From: Zygotorulaspora mrakii
Lineage: Eukaryota > Ascomycota > Saccharomycetes > Saccharomycetales > Saccharomycetaceae
Direction: 5' to 3'
Length of the DNA stretch: 64,000 nucleotides
Assembly: GCF_013402915.1 (NCBI RefSeq)
Contig: NC_050725.1
Location: 806,001 to 870,000, forward strand
The first letter of the stretch is position 1. Every line of letters begins with the position of its first letter. A program made the position numbers and the translations under genes. The notes beneath the pieces are model-generated. The model was given only the letters and a program-made list of their open reading frames with translations. It was not told the origin of the DNA and did no database searches. Below, in pieces: positions 9,950-26,032 of the stretch.

Positions 9950-10569
9950 GCTTAAAGACAAAAATTGTTTTCAATGAAGATGATAAGGTATCAATAACAA
10001 GTGCTTCTCTGACTCAAGTTTTGTGTCTGCCAAAATATTCGAGAACTTCAATACTGCCAACTAATCCATATTGCATCGCGTAAACGCTTCGCACCAGTCA
10101 CGTGAGAACAAAAATGATGCAATTTATGCATTGTACGTTTATATTCAGTCTGCGCAGCATTCTAATCCACCCCAGAGTTTGGATTGCCTGCCTTACTCTT
10201 CTTTCTTCTGTTGTCCGCCGTGTATAGCTTGGAGTAAGAGCATCGGCGCCTCATATAGGTGCACTCCTCTTGACTTTTGTGCTCCTTGACTGTAACAGCG
10301 TTAGCATACATTGCCCACAGCATAGTAATACGGTAGCAGTTCACTGCCTAATCTGTATCACCCTTGCCATTTTTTTTGTCCTCGATGATGGTCTTTGACG
10401 TGTATTTAGTGGTAACGCGACTTTTAATATTGACTATCGATCATATCGAAATTGTAATGTGTATAGGCTGAACAATTGGCGAGAAACAAGCCTTTGGCGT
10501 CTTTAAAAATCTAAAACGGACTTTTAGTATACTTATACCCTTTGGTCGGCTGATATTTGTGGAGCAGTT
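9950..10569. other. Divergent LCL2/CDC45 promoter region
   Basis: No convincing gene. A CACGTG box lies at 10,099-10,104 in a TCACGTGA context. A partial MBF-type core ACGCGA lies at 10,415-10,420, about 150 bases before CDC45, which fits the G1/S expression known for CDC45 in yeast but is not a perfect ACGCGT. Short ORFs here show no recognisable protein. Confidence 0.5.
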
Positions 10570-12504
10570 ATGTATTATGAAATAGAACAAGTAGCCGAGC
10601 CATACAATGAGATTTTACGAAACTCATCAAGTCCTTCGTCGTGTCAGCTGGTCATATTCGTATCCTGTTTGAACATCGACGCTCTCTGCTCTACGAAGAT
10701 ACTAGCGGACCTGTTCAAGAGTCAGTTGGTTCAGTCACAGATTGTTCCAGTTTTCGGATACTCAGATCTAAAACAGCATTACGCAAGGTTAGACGATGAT
10801 ATTAGAAGTGTTGTGCTTATTGGATGCGGTGGTAGCATCAACATGGAAGAGTTTCTGGAGATAAATACTGATGATCTGCTGGTAGACTCTAAGGAGGATG
10901 TCAGGAGGTACAAGCGACATATATATATCTTTGACGCTCATCGGCCTTGGAATCTGAATAACATATTTGGATCAGACATTGTGCATTGCTTAGACGATGG
11001 AACCATCGAAGAATCTTTGGAGGAAGAGAGAAAAGCATATTACCGCTTGGCAGAGCTCGATCTTGAAGAAAATGAGACCCACGAATCAGAGGATAACGCT
11101 ACGGATGTCGATGAGGAAGACGGTGTATCGAATGATTATGACACTGAAGAAGATGAAGACGGCGACGAAGAAGATTTCTCTCGAAAGAGAAGCACCGACT
11201 CCTCTGAGAACCCTAATGCCAGTAATAAAAAGAACAGGAAGCAACGCAAAACATTATTAGATGAGTACGAGACCGTAATAGAGGAATATTACTCACAAGG
11301 TACATGTGTGGTTAATTCTGTTTCTCTCCAAATATACTCACTCTTATCAAAGATTGGTGAATGCAATCTTCATTACTTATGGCTGACGGTACTTGGCGCA
11401 ACTTCCTTGGATACTGCGTATCCTCATGTATATAATCGGCTTTACCCTTTACTACAGGACGAGGTAAGAAGATTGTCACCTAGCAGTAATACTGTAAAGA
11501 CACCAGATACTCTTTCTCTGGAAGTCCAGCCCGATTACTATCTTTTTCTGCTAAGGCATTCATCATTATATGACAGCTTTTACTATTCTAATTATGTCAA
11601 TGCTAAATTATCCCTATGGAACGAAAATGGTAAAAAAAGACTGCATAAAATGTTCGCAAGAATGGGCATATCTTTAAATATTGCTCAAGAGACATGGTTG
11701 TACATGGATCATTCAATCAAAAAAGAATTGCGTATCATTTTTGATAGGAATTTAGACCGCTACGGTCTGCAAGACATCATAAGAGATGGATTTGTAAGAT
11801 CAATGGGTTATAGAGGAGCAGTTAGCGCAACCGAATTCGTCGAAGCATTATTAGCATTACTGGAGGTTGGTAAAACCATAGTAAAATACGATGAAAGAAT
11901 AGAACCCACTGACAAAAATTCCGAAATGATTAATAAAAATTTTTTTGATCGAGAGGAACAGAAGAAGTGGGTTGCAAATTTTTGGCTGAGTTGGGATGCT
12001 CTTGATGATGACAAAATAGAATTGTTAAATCGAGGTATTCAGCATGCCAAGACCTTGCAGAAGATCATCTTCAACACTGGTGTGGCTGCGTTGGAAAAAA
12101 AAATGATCAAAAATTTGAGAATCTACAGACTATGCGTTCTACAGGATGGACCAGATTTAAATTCTTACCGAAACCCTCTGACGCTACTACGTCTTGGTAA
12201 TTGGCTAGTCGAGTGCTGTGCTGAATCAGAAGATAATGCACTGCTGCCGATGGTGCTCGCAAGTTTGAACGAAGCTACCGATACCTACCTTGTTGCTGGT
12301 TTACCACCTAGATACCCAAGAGGTCTTGATATGCTGGAATCTCAAAAACACATTCTTAACAACTTTAGCATGGCCTTTCAACAAATAAGCAGCGAGACAG
12401 GCGCCCGTGTTAGAATTGATAACTTTGAAAGCTCGATCATCGAGATTCGTAAAGACGACTTATCCCCATTCCTAGAAAAACTAACACTGAGTGGTCTACT
12501 ATAG
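10570..12504 (+). CDS. CDC45: Replication initiation and helicase factor Cdc45
   Basis: Cdc45 joins Mcm2-7 and GINS to form the CMG replicative helicase in the nucleus. The protein has 644 residues (650 in S. cerevisiae). It has the inactive DHH-phosphoesterase-like fold with the start QLVIFVSCLNIDALCS and DAHRPW, a long acidic insert with a basic tail (about residues 156-235), and a conserved C-terminal half including GFVRSMGYRGAVSATEFVEAL near residue 400. The acidic stretch is a family trait. The gene is followed by APC9 on the same strand, the same neighbourhood as in S. cerevisiae. Confidence 0.97.
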   Translation: MYYEIEQVAEPYNEILRNSSSPSSCQLVIFVSCLNIDALCSTKILADLFKSQLVQSQIVPVFGYSDLKQHYARLDDDIRSVVLIGCGGSINMEEFLEINTDDLLVDSKEDVRRYKRHIYIFDAHRPWNLNNIFGSDIVHCLDDGTIEESLEEERKAYYRLAELDLEENETHESEDNATDVDEEDGVSNDYDTEEDEDGDEEDFSRKRSTDSSENPNASNKKNRKQRKTLLDEYETVIEEYYSQGTCVVNSVSLQIYSLLSKIGECNLHYLWLTVLGATSLDTAYPHVYNRLYPLLQDEVRRLSPSSNTVKTPDTLSLEVQPDYYLFLLRHSSLYDSFYYSNYVNAKLSLWNENGKKRLHKMFARMGISLNIAQETWLYMDHSIKKELRIIFDRNLDRYGLQDIIRDGFVRSMGYRGAVSATEFVEALLALLEVGKTIVKYDERIEPTDKNSEMINKNFFDREEQKKWVANFWLSWDALDDDKIELLNRGIQHAKTLQKIIFNTGVAALEKKMIKNLRIYRLCVLQDGPDLNSYRNPLTLLRLGNWLVECCAESEDNALLPMVLASLNEATDTYLVAGLPPRYPRGLDMLESQKHILNNFSMAFQQISSETGARVRIDNFESSIIEIRKDDLSPFLEKLTLSGLL

Positions 12505-12698
12505 GTAATATATATTGATAAGTATCATAAAGACCGGTAATGAAAGAATCTTACAATCACTCTCTGCATTTTATATCTTTTGCTTCGAATTTCAAAATCT
12601 TTTTTATTTATCACTGACATTCCTTTTTTATATCTGTAATGACACAAACAACTGCTAACTGATCCTTACGGTAAATATATAAAAATAGAGGGTATCAA

Positions 12699-13532
12699 AT
12701 GCGTCAGCAGTCAGGTAGGAATATATCGAACGTCACAACGGAACGGAAATCATCTGACAATGCACTGTTTCAGCTGCCGTCTCTTCCAACGTGGCGGACA
12801 CCTCGAATTAAGACCCAACAGGATCATACGGGAGATCTCTCGACAAGCCAGCACTACAAGAACAGCTTTACCACCCCTTTAAGAAAACCTTCATCTCTCT
12901 TATTATATCACTCTCAGCAGATAGAACCACTACCGGAAGACAATAGAGCTGTCACAAATGCAGGAAGCGCACGTTTGGAGTATGCCGATCTCCCAGAGAG
13001 AGTATCACAGAATTCTGATACTGAATACGATTATAGCTGCCTCTCTGATAAGCCGCTACTCTGTCAGAGCAAGGCAGACTGTTATTTGCATTCTGAAAGG
13101 GCTGCCCATTGTCTCGTATTTCATAAGGACGGACATCCCAAAGGCATCGACAGCCACTGCAGGCCTGATCTTAACATAACCTGCGGTGAGATGGACAAGC
13201 CCACGACCGGAGACGAAGATTATAGCGACAGCATATTGCTACATGTGCCTGGATGCACGAAGCAAGACATGGATTTTCTGCTTAAGAGAGATTACATGTC
13301 CCAAAGACCCAACATTCGCAGAATTGATGAAATACTGAACCACGAGGCTAACGCCCTGAGTAGGTTTTGGAACGATTCTGAGCTTACAAAGACCCTCGAC
13401 AGAAATCATCTGCACGAGCAATATCTGATCCTGCAGCAAGAGCGTAAAGAGCTTGATCTGGTGAAGGCCAGTTTACAGCCCGACACCGCTAAGATTCTGA
13501 AGAATAAGTGGTCCAAACTGCACTGCGATTAA
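12699..13532 (+). CDS. APC9: Anaphase-promoting complex subunit Apc9
   Basis: Apc9 is a small, fast-evolving accessory subunit of the yeast APC/C ubiquitin ligase that helps hold Cdc27 in the complex. The protein has 277 residues (265 in S. cerevisiae). The N-terminus is basic and rich in Ser/Thr, with LPSLPTWRTP at about 27-36, and the C-terminus is helical and charged (about 195-270). The assignment rests mainly on position next to CDC45, orientation and length, because the family is poorly conserved and contains no catalytic motif. The window also holds APC4 and the APC substrate PDS1. Confidence 0.75.
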   Translation: MRQQSGRNISNVTTERKSSDNALFQLPSLPTWRTPRIKTQQDHTGDLSTSQHYKNSFTTPLRKPSSLLLYHSQQIEPLPEDNRAVTNAGSARLEYADLPERVSQNSDTEYDYSCLSDKPLLCQSKADCYLHSERAAHCLVFHKDGHPKGIDSHCRPDLNITCGEMDKPTTGDEDYSDSILLHVPGCTKQDMDFLLKRDYMSQRPNIRRIDEILNHEANALSRFWNDSELTKTLDRNHLHEQYLILQQERKELDLVKASLQPDTAKILKNKWSKLHCD

Positions 13533-13885
13533 ATACAACATGCTATATGGTATATAAAAGGTTCAGAGCTTCAAGACACCTGCGCTCCCTACCATTTAAT
13601 GCCTGCATACCTGTACCGTTGTCAATGGTATAATCTTTAGTGCACGTGAAATTCACATGTCTATTGCTGGTTCTAATTTGAACAAAACAACGCCTTATTG
13701 AAAGGGGTCAAACTTCGAGCAATTCAAAAAGCACGAACAGAAGGCGACACCTTGGGCAACTCAGCACATTTTGAAAGGATTAAAAAGGATCCAGCAAGAA
13801 GTTAATAGTGGTTATACTCCAGATCTTGTCCTTTAAAGTGTATTTATTTCAAGTGCTTTAGATAGAAGAACGTTAGAGAAGGAGA
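13533..13885. other. APC9-SAC6 intergenic region
   Basis: Probable SAC6 promoter. A CACGTG box lies at 13,643-13,648, and a TATA-like TATATAAAA follows the APC9 stop at about 13,551. No gene is supported. Confidence 0.5.
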
Positions 13886-15892
13886 ATGAATATCGTCAAG
13901 CTACAAGTATGTTCTATTCTGCCCACTGTTTCAAAGAAGAAAAAGGTTCAATTTACTAACTATCTCATGAGTATATTTGTCTGATAGAGAAAATTTCCAG
14001 TGCTATCTCAGGAAGACCTGTTCTCAACTATCGAAAAATTTAGATTGATTGATTTGGATGACAAAGGTTGGGTTGATAAGCAGCAGGCGTTGGAAGCAAT
14101 TTCGAAGTCTGGGGATGCTTCTTATGATGAAGCCAGAGAGACTTTGAAGCAGGTCAACGTTGACGCTTCTGGTCATGTTGAACTGGATGATTACGTTGAA
14201 TTGATTGCCAAGTTAAAGGAATCAAAGGCAGGCCCGCCCCCACAAACAAGCTTTGAAACAAGCGCACCATCGATGACTTTGTCACCAAGTCGTGCGGGAT
14301 TACAGCATAAAGGAACAGGTGCCCAAGCAAAGATTATTGTCAGCGGTTCTACGACAGGTACCACGCATACAATTAACGAAGAAGAAAGACGTGAATTTAC
14401 AAAACATATTAATAGTGTCTTAGCTGGCGATGCTGATATTGGACAATTGCTACCATTCCCAGAGGACACCTTTCAGCTATTCGACGAATGCAAGGATGGG
14501 CTTGTGTTGTCTAAATTGATTAATGATTCTGTACCCGATACAATTGATACAAGAGTTTTGAATTGGCCCAAGAAGGGCAAGAGTTTGAACAATTTTCAAG
14601 CAAGTGAGAATGCTAACATTGTAATCAACTCTGCCAAGGCTATCGGATGTATTGTTGTGAATGTTCATTCAGAAGATATCATCGAAGGTAAGGAGCATTT
14701 GATCTTAGGATTAATTTGGCAAATCATCAGGAGAGGTTTGCTGAGTAAGATAGATATTAAATTACACCCTGAATTGTATCGTTTATTGGAAGATGATGAA
14801 TCCTTGGAACAATTCTTAAGATTGCCACCGGAGCAAATTTTATTGCGTTGGTTCAATTACCATTTAAAACAAGCCAATTGGGACAGAAGAGTTAGCAATT
14901 TCTCAAGTGACGTGTCTGATGGTCAAAACTACACAGTTTTGTTGCATCAATTAGCTCCCGCACTCTGCTCAACAGCTCCTTTGCAAACACAAGATCTATT
15001 ACAGAGAGCAGAGCAGGTTTTGACTAATGCTGAAAAATTAGATTGTAGAAAATATTTGACACCAAGTTCTCTCGTGGCAGGTAATCCAAAGCTTAACCTG
15101 GCATTTGTTGCTCACTTGTTCAACACTCATCCAGGTTTAGATCCTATTGAAGAATCTGAAAAACCTGAAATCGAGGAGTTTGATGCGGAGGGTGAGAGAG
15201 AAGCCAGAGTATTTACCCTATGGTTGAACTCGTTGGATGTTGATCCATCTGTTGTGTCCTTATTTGAAGATTTGAAAGATGGTATAATCTTACTACAAGC
15301 CTACGAGAAAGTTATGCCCGGCGCAGTGCAAAGTAATCACGTTAACAAAAGGCCAAGCTCAGGAGGTGAAATGTCTAGGTTCAAAGCTTTAGAAAATACA
15401 AATTATGCTGTTGAATTAGGTAAAGCCAATGGATTTTCTTTAGTGGGTATCGAGGGTTCCGATATTGTTGATGGTAATAAATTGCTAACGCTAGGTCTAG
15501 TTTGGCAACTAATGCGCAGAAATATCAACAATACGATCAAAAGTCTTTCGTCTAGTGGAAGAGACATGAGTGATTCACAAATGTTGAAATGGGCTCAAGA
15601 GCAAGTTTCTAAGGGGGGTAAAACCGCAAAAATACACTCCTTTAAAGATCCTGCTTTAAGTAATGGTCATTTCTTATTAGATGTGATTAATGGTATCGCA
15701 CCAGGATATGTGGACTATGACCTGGTGGCACCTGGTAACACAGATGAAGAAAAATACGCGAATGCAAGGCTAGCCATTTCCATCGCAAGAAAGCTAGGTG
15801 CCTTAATTTGGTTAGTTCCTGAAGATATCAACGAAGTACGCTCAAGATTGATCATCACTTTTGTCGCTTCTTTGATGTCCATTAAGAAATAA
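13886..15892 (+). CDS. SAC6: Fimbrin Sac6 (two exons: 13886-13906, 13988-15892)
   Basis: Fimbrin bundles actin filaments in cortical patches and cables. Exon 1 encodes only MNIVKLQ; exon 2 continues RKFPVLSQEDL, giving 641 residues (642 in S. cerevisiae, where the gene also has a short 5' intron). The N-terminus holds EF-hand-like calcium-binding segments (about 15-75), followed by two actin-binding domains built of four calponin-homology repeats. Sequence conservation is very high throughout (for example LNWPKKGKSLNNFQASENA). Without the intron the frame would start only at GTG 14,000, so the spliced model decides the start. In S. cerevisiae SAC6 is next to MTC5; here ERG27 lies between, as expected of the unduplicated order. 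Confidence 0.97.
13907..13987 (+). other. Spliceosomal intron of SAC6
   Basis: An 81-base intron with donor GTATGT (13,907-13,912), branch site TACTAAC (13,954-13,960) and acceptor TAG (13,985-13,987). Splicing joins CAA to AGA in phase 0 and restores the conserved fimbrin N-terminus. All three signals are perfect yeast consensus. Confidence 0.95.
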
Positions 15893-16038
15893 AAATATAA
15901 TTTTATTCTTTAAAAAATGTAATAACTGTAGCAGTAGTGTGTAAAGGACTATTAAAAATATTCAAAATATAGCAGGCCCAAAAACAGAATTTTTGGGAAA
16001 ACGGCACAAGTTAGAGCTACATTCATTATGTTGTGTAT

Positions 16039-17151
16039 TCAGATTGGTTGTCTACTGTTCGTGATTTGGTTGCTCAATTTTGCATCCCATTCTTTCTTCA
16101 ACGTGCTCATATAGTTATAAACATCGGTAGCACCAGTTCCATCAATTGGCTGCGTCTTAATATATTCCATGCCATCTCTGTAAGTAGCGGAACCATATTT
16201 GACATCCTGGTTCTCAAAATTCGGATTGGCCATTGTCGCGACATAAACCGGAGCATTTGCAGCTCTGTAACCATCAATATTGTGCCAATTTGAGCCAATA
16301 AATCTAGCTACATAGAAAAGAAGCAACATTCCATAATAAGTGAAAAAATTCAAATACACTGAGAATGAATTGCTGATAAAAATACCAGGTTGAACAACAT
16401 ATTGGTGAATACCATGACTTTTCATTTCTTTATAAGAGGCTAGATGCAACAAGTCAACTAAACGCTTAGAGCCCTCATAGGTGGTATCTGATTTGAGCAT
16501 CTGAATATCTGTTAGAGAAAGGTACTTTGGATCAGACATTAAACTCGAAATCCACACCACATTAGCCTTACCCGCTGAAAGTAAAGGTAATATCTTCTGT
16601 ATTAGGTAGTAAGGTCCGAAAACATTCGCTTGGAAAACAAGACCCATATCGTCCTTTGACTTTATCCCAACTTTTTGAAGTCTGTAATCTGGATATGTGA
16701 CAGCATCAATAATGTTGGTGCATACTTGTTTGGTGGCACCTATCCAGTCAATACCGTCATATACACCTTGAGCAGCATTCACAAAGAAATAGTGAATTTG
16801 CTTATATTGCTTTTGAAGATCAAAATATGCATTGAGAATACTCACCATGTTGGTAAAGTCAACTAAAAGGTAATCGTAATCCACAATCCCTGGTCGATTT
16901 GTTTTTTTCACAAAGCTCTCAATTGACTTTATGACATCTCTGGCTCGAGGCAGCGTTCTTGAGGTCACGATGATGGTCAATCTACATACCGGATTCACCT
17001 TTTCTATTAGACGGAAAGCAATGTTCAGACCGAGATTGCTGTTTGATATACGTCAACCGATATAGTTAGTATCTTGAGTATCATAAAAAAGAATATCTTT
17101 CCGCTTATGAACATACCTGTTCGTACCTGTAATTACTGCCACTTTGTGCAT
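16039..17151 (-). CDS. ERG27: 3-keto-steroid reductase Erg27 (two exons: 17151-17117, 17038-16039)
   Basis: Erg27 reduces the C-3 ketone during C-4 demethylation of ergosterol precursors, in the ER with Erg25, Erg26 and Erg28. Spliced length is 344 residues (347 in S. cerevisiae). Exon 1 encodes MHKVAVITGTN plus two bases of a Ser codon, and exon 2 completes SNLGLN, so the cofactor motif TGTNSNLG is rebuilt only after splicing. The short-chain dehydrogenase active site YEGSK is present (YxxxK), along with VNAAQG and the SDPKYLSL segment. Without the intron no ATG precedes the conserved NSNLG sequence before an in-frame stop. The gene converges with SAC6. S. cerevisiae ERG27 (YLR100W) has no intron as far as I recall. 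Confidence 0.96.
17039..17116 (-). other. Spliceosomal intron of ERG27
   Basis: A 78-base intron on the minus strand: donor GTATGT (complement of 17,111-17,116), branch site TACTAAC (complement of 17,065-17,071), acceptor CAG (complement of 17,039-17,041). It interrupts a Ser codon after its second base inside the nucleotide-binding motif. All signals are consensus, and the joined protein aligns with Erg27. Confidence 0.93.
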
Positions 17152-17398
17152 CCTCAGATTTGATCTTTACCGCGTTAAGTACACACTTTATATTACTGCC
17201 TGTAATATACAATTGTAATTCATAATTGTAGGTGTAAATAATTAAGTTGAATATCTTTTTTATAGGATGCTGCCGAGCGATCTCGTTTCTAAACGACAAT
17301 TGCCCAAAAAAAAAGACACAATTTATTAAAGAAATAATCGGAGAGTTCACCTACATTGAGGCCATATAATACTACAGAGATTTTCAAGCAGTGTGAGT

Positions 17399-20300
17399 TC
17401 ATATAAGACAGTGACATCCACAGCCGGAAGCACATTCGTCGCTGTGTTTCCACCATTCTTTTGCGCAAGCGGCATGCATTACATGTTCGCATTGTTGGCA
17501 GACAAATATGTTTCTGGTAACTTTGAGACCACAGTAATTACAGTGTTGAAAACATACATTTTCCTTGTCATCATTGATCCATTTAATGGTCAGTCCCCCG
17601 AAAGAATCTTCTGAATCAGGTACGAAAAGAGAAAGCGGCTTCTCCGTATCATTTTGTTTCGTGAGAGCGCTGACCTTGATCATTTCTACTCTTTGTATAG
17701 GTAAGCCCCACCGAAACAGCAACTTGGCATATTGATAGCTGTATCGCCTAAAATTTTCAGCATCTTCAGAATCGAGTAAGTGTCTTACAGGGTCCTCAAG
17801 AGCCTCTAAGACATCGTCATGCACTAACTGCACAGAAACGTCAGGAATTCTTGAGTGGTACAGGTGTGATTTAGGAAGCTGAACTGTGCTAGAAATAGGT
17901 GGACTCAAACTTGATATTCGTCCGGTGTAATTATAATGTCTAGCACTAAAATAATCTTCGGATTTCACAGAAATTGCATCAGGGGATTGCCTATTTTTCT
18001 TTAAAGGCCCAGAATATGATAAATTCATACTACCTGAATATTGAGAATGCGAGTCATTTCTCCATGATCCGGAGGGATCATTCATATCAAATGTAACAAT
18101 ACTTTCCAATGTTTCTCCAGTGTCTTCTTTGTCATCCGTAGATTTCGAAGCAACTCCAAAGAGTTCATTAGCTACGATGCAGCATATCATGGATATCATT
18201 TGGATGTTTTTCTGCTTTTCAAAATAAGCAACAGCCTCTTTAACAAACCACTTTATACTCATTGGATGATTGTCCCACACTAAGTTGTAGGGATTTTCAT
18301 TTTTATTTGTCATTAATAGGTCAGAAAGAATTTGCCAGCAATGACTTATCTCTTCCATCCCAAATTCCTCCGCGATCAAAGCATTATTGCGAGATAATTT
18401 TTCTAGATCACCATCGGAATCTATTAATTGATACTTAAGGGCCAAATCTCTGCTTTCGGGTATTAGGAAACTAAAATCTTTGGAGAATATAACATTCTTA
18501 TGTTCTTTAGCGGAGTCTACTGTCTTTGCAGATCCAGAATAAGCTGAGCCAAATTTTTTCGCAAAATTGCCAGCATGCAAGGCAGGCAATTTAGTTCGCA
18601 CCACTACTTCATTTCTTAATATATCGCTCCAGTCTTCATCAAAGCTCTCATCAGAGTTATACGAAAAAGATTCGTCGTCCGATGAGCAGCGTGAATTCCC
18701 CTGCGTACTTGTAGTATGTATAATTGTCTCAAGATAAGTCTTTGGTCTTGTGGTTCTAGATTCAGTGTCGTTCTCCACTAAATGTTCTGAATCCACCAAT
18801 AGCTTTGGATACTTGTTTCTATTTTTATTTTGTTTGACATTATCGCGACCGGTGAGTCGAAGAATTGCCTGCTTCTTATCTTGATTCGATTCAGATACAA
18901 AAAAGCAAAACAGTTGACCCTTAGATGACCATACGGCACCACACTCATTGGGCACCGGTGTGCTATCAAATGCAGGATCTTTTTCAGATATTGGACCTTT
19001 TTGCAATTGCCTAGATGCTAAGACATCTTTTTTGTAATCTTCAGTCTCCGAATCGGTGGAAGTTTCCGATGAGTAATGCGAGTTACTTTCTGAGCTCGGA
19101 AGCGATGATAGACCTTCCAAATCATCAATTTCAAAATTTATAAGTGGCTCATCATCATTTATGTCATCAAGATTGACTTTCTCCCCTAGCAATAACCTCA
19201 AACAAGGTTCTAGACAATAGAGACCAGAATCTGTATATTTTTGTGAAACAAGTCTCAGATTTTTCAAAATCTCGAGTCTTCTTTCTGGAGATAGGTTGCC
19301 GTTATCTTCAATCGAAAATATAGGAGAATTCGCCTTACTCGGATAGCCTGCTGCGAATTTAACATGAATTCTTAAAAATACATATTCGTCTGCCGTTTCC
19401 TCTGAAGCTGGTGCATTTAAAGTAACTATTAGTTCCCCGGTTGACACCGATATTTTTTCAAATACTATTTTGGGAAATTTGTGACCTATTAAGCTCACTT
19501 CTTCACCCAGGTTTTGAATAATTCTTTCCTTAAATATACTTTCAGGTGAGTCTGCATGGTTCATTCGGACTCCAGATAACCATGTTATGTGATTCAAATC
19601 ATCACTTTTCTTCAAACCTGATGTTGATACAAATGTCTCCTTTATTCTCTTAAAATGGTCTTTTTGTTCTTCAGAACTTTCATCATTTATCTCTCTATTG
19701 TAACTAACGTACTCGTAATTATGCAATTTTTCGTTAAGCCTCCTGTTGCGCTCAAAGTTGACCTTTTCAAATACAAAATCAGGTACAGGCCAGAGCCTTA
19801 AGTCACAATCTTTAGACCAAGTTACTAATTGAAACTCTCTATCATCTACACTGTTGTCATAGGAATGTCTAGACCTCCAAACAAAATCCGTAACTGGGTC
19901 GGTATGTCCTTTGAAGGCATATATAGTTTGTAATTTAGAACTCATCTTCTCTTCCGCTTCAGGCTGTGAGAGATTAGCCAAGTAAACATAATTATTCCCA
20001 CCAACAGTAGGCATTATGCAGCACCCTTCTCCAAATGGTAAATATCGACCTCTCCACACAGGAAAGTCCGCTTTTATTGTCTTTTTAGCTAATGTACAAC
20101 TAACTGAATAATCCCAAAATTTAACAGTTCCATCATTTGATCCAGTCATTATCTCAGATTTTTTGAACCGATTGAAGTCTATACTGTTAACACTACTTCC
20201 ATGGCCCACAAGCTTCCCAAGTGGTTCTGATCCTTTTCTAAGATCCCAAATCGTGACGTCATTCCCATGCGCAGAAGCTAAAATATTCTGATCGTGGTAG

Positions 20301-20800
20301 TTCCACTTCACCTGTGATGCACCTGAACGCCAATCACGAGTTGTGTAGAATGGTCTCTTTGGACTTCGCATGTCCCACGCATGTACATATGTATCAATGG
20401 AACAAGTTGCCAGGATGTCAGGATGAAGATAACTGAAATTAATATCTGTGATAGCCCGAAAGTGTTTGTGCAAAACATGTTCTATAGCTTTATTAGAGGA
20501 TCTCGCCAGGTTCCATATGATAGCCTTTTGATTTGAAGTCGATACAACCCAAAAAGGCTTGGCGGGATGTGGCGACCATTGAACATCTGCCACTTGCCAG
20601 GGTGTGACATGTCGTAGCCATCGCGGTGGTGAGAAAGGGTCATCCAAATCAATGATGTGTAGTCCTTGTCGGCTTGCTAACACAACATCCCGACCAGATG
20701 GGTTTATGGATATCGCGTTGACCCCCCCGTCAACACGCAAGGACAGTGCCTTCCCAAAAGTTGGAGATTGATAAGGATCTCCGCCGACGTACCCTGTCAT
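17399..20800 (-). CDS. MTC5: SEA complex subunit Mtc5 (Sea3)
   Basis: Mtc5/Sea3 (WDR59 in animals) is part of the SEA complex on the vacuole that controls TORC1 through the Npr2-Npr3-Iml1 GAP. The protein has 1,133 residues (about 1,148 in S. cerevisiae). It has an N-terminal WD40 propeller (about 1-350, with repeats such as HVTPWQVADVQW and HGNDVTIWDLRKG), an RWD domain (about 425-540), a Ser/acidic linker, and a C-terminal RING/zinc domain with Cys and His pairs (CNYCG, CQQCEHVMHAAC, CASGCGCHC). The zinc ligands look complete. It lies downstream of ARO1 on the same strand, as in S. cerevisiae. Confidence 0.96.
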   Translation of the reverse strand: MTGYVGGDPYQSPTFGKALSLRVDGGVNAISINPSGRDVVLASRQGLHIIDLDDPFSPPRWLRHVTPWQVADVQWSPHPAKPFWVVSTSNQKAIIWNLARSSNKAIEHVLHKHFRAITDINFSYLHPDILATCSIDTYVHAWDMRSPKRPFYTTRDWRSGASQVKWNYHDQNILASAHGNDVTIWDLRKGSEPLGKLVGHGSSVNSIDFNRFKKSEIMTGSNDGTVKFWDYSVSCTLAKKTIKADFPVWRGRYLPFGEGCCIMPTVGGNNYVYLANLSQPEAEEKMSSKLQTIYAFKGHTDPVTDFVWRSRHSYDNSVDDREFQLVTWSKDCDLRLWPVPDFVFEKVNFERNRRLNEKLHNYEYVSYNREINDESSEEQKDHFKRIKETFVSTSGLKKSDDLNHITWLSGVRMNHADSPESIFKERIIQNLGEEVSLIGHKFPKIVFEKISVSTGELIVTLNAPASEETADEYVFLRIHVKFAAGYPSKANSPIFSIEDNGNLSPERRLEILKNLRLVSQKYTDSGLYCLEPCLRLLLGEKVNLDDINDDEPLINFEIDDLEGLSSLPSSESNSHYSSETSTDSETEDYKKDVLASRQLQKGPISEKDPAFDSTPVPNECGAVWSSKGQLFCFFVSESNQDKKQAILRLTGRDNVKQNKNRNKYPKLLVDSEHLVENDTESRTTRPKTYLETIIHTTSTQGNSRCSSDDESFSYNSDESFDEDWSDILRNEVVVRTKLPALHAGNFAKKFGSAYSGSAKTVDSAKEHKNVIFSKDFSFLIPESRDLALKYQLIDSDGDLEKLSRNNALIAEEFGMEEISHCWQILSDLLMTNKNENPYNLVWDNHPMSIKWFVKEAVAYFEKQKNIQMISMICCIVANELFGVASKSTDDKEDTGETLESIVTFDMNDPSGSWRNDSHSQYSGSMNLSYSGPLKKNRQSPDAISVKSEDYFSARHYNYTGRISSLSPPISSTVQLPKSHLYHSRIPDVSVQLVHDDVLEALEDPVRHLLDSEDAENFRRYSYQYAKLLFRWGLPIQRVEMIKVSALTKQNDTEKPLSLFVPDSEDSFGGLTIKWINDDKENVCFQHCNYCGLKVTRNIFVCQQCEHVMHAACAKEWWKHSDECASGCGCHCLI

Positions 20801-21178
20801 TCAAGTTTAGATAGCAACTTTCCCGAGGAACAGCGCTCGTCTTCCTAAACTCATCTGCTCAAAATGGCATATCTCTCTATTAAATATGGTCTATATGGAT
20901 CAATAATCACCTTCACGTGATAAAAGAGTTACAGAAAAAAATGTGAATTAAGCGATTACAAAACTGTACGGAAATAGGTATCTTTCATTTAATAGCATCG
21001 GCATGGAATTGTGTGCTTATGCCTTGCCCATTACGATGTAACGAGCTCAGGTACAGCCTGCGGCTGTCATATCTCAAACACTCTGTGAGGTACATTATAG
21101 TTATATATTTTTATATGGATATACGCAGCCCAGTCATAACGATTCTTGGTAACATGCACATTCGTAGCTTGCATTCAC
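20801..21178. other. MTC5 promoter / ARO1 3' region
   Basis: No gene seen. A palindrome TCACGTGA (20,913-20,920) lies about 113 bases before MTC5. TATA-like TATATATTTTTATATG sits at about 21,100, nearer the ARO1 3' end, and may serve 3' processing. Confidence 0.45.
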
Positions 21179-25954
<4,776 letters not shown>

Positions 25955-26032
25955 CTATGCTGCTGAAAACTACCACTACTCAATTGATCGATAGAATTCC
26001 AACCGCGGTACCAACAATATGCTAAACTGTGT

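Noticed and set aside
10071..10344. Short ORFs on both strands between LCL2 and CDC45
   Set aside because: Low-information peptides in a divergent promoter; no motif and poor start context.
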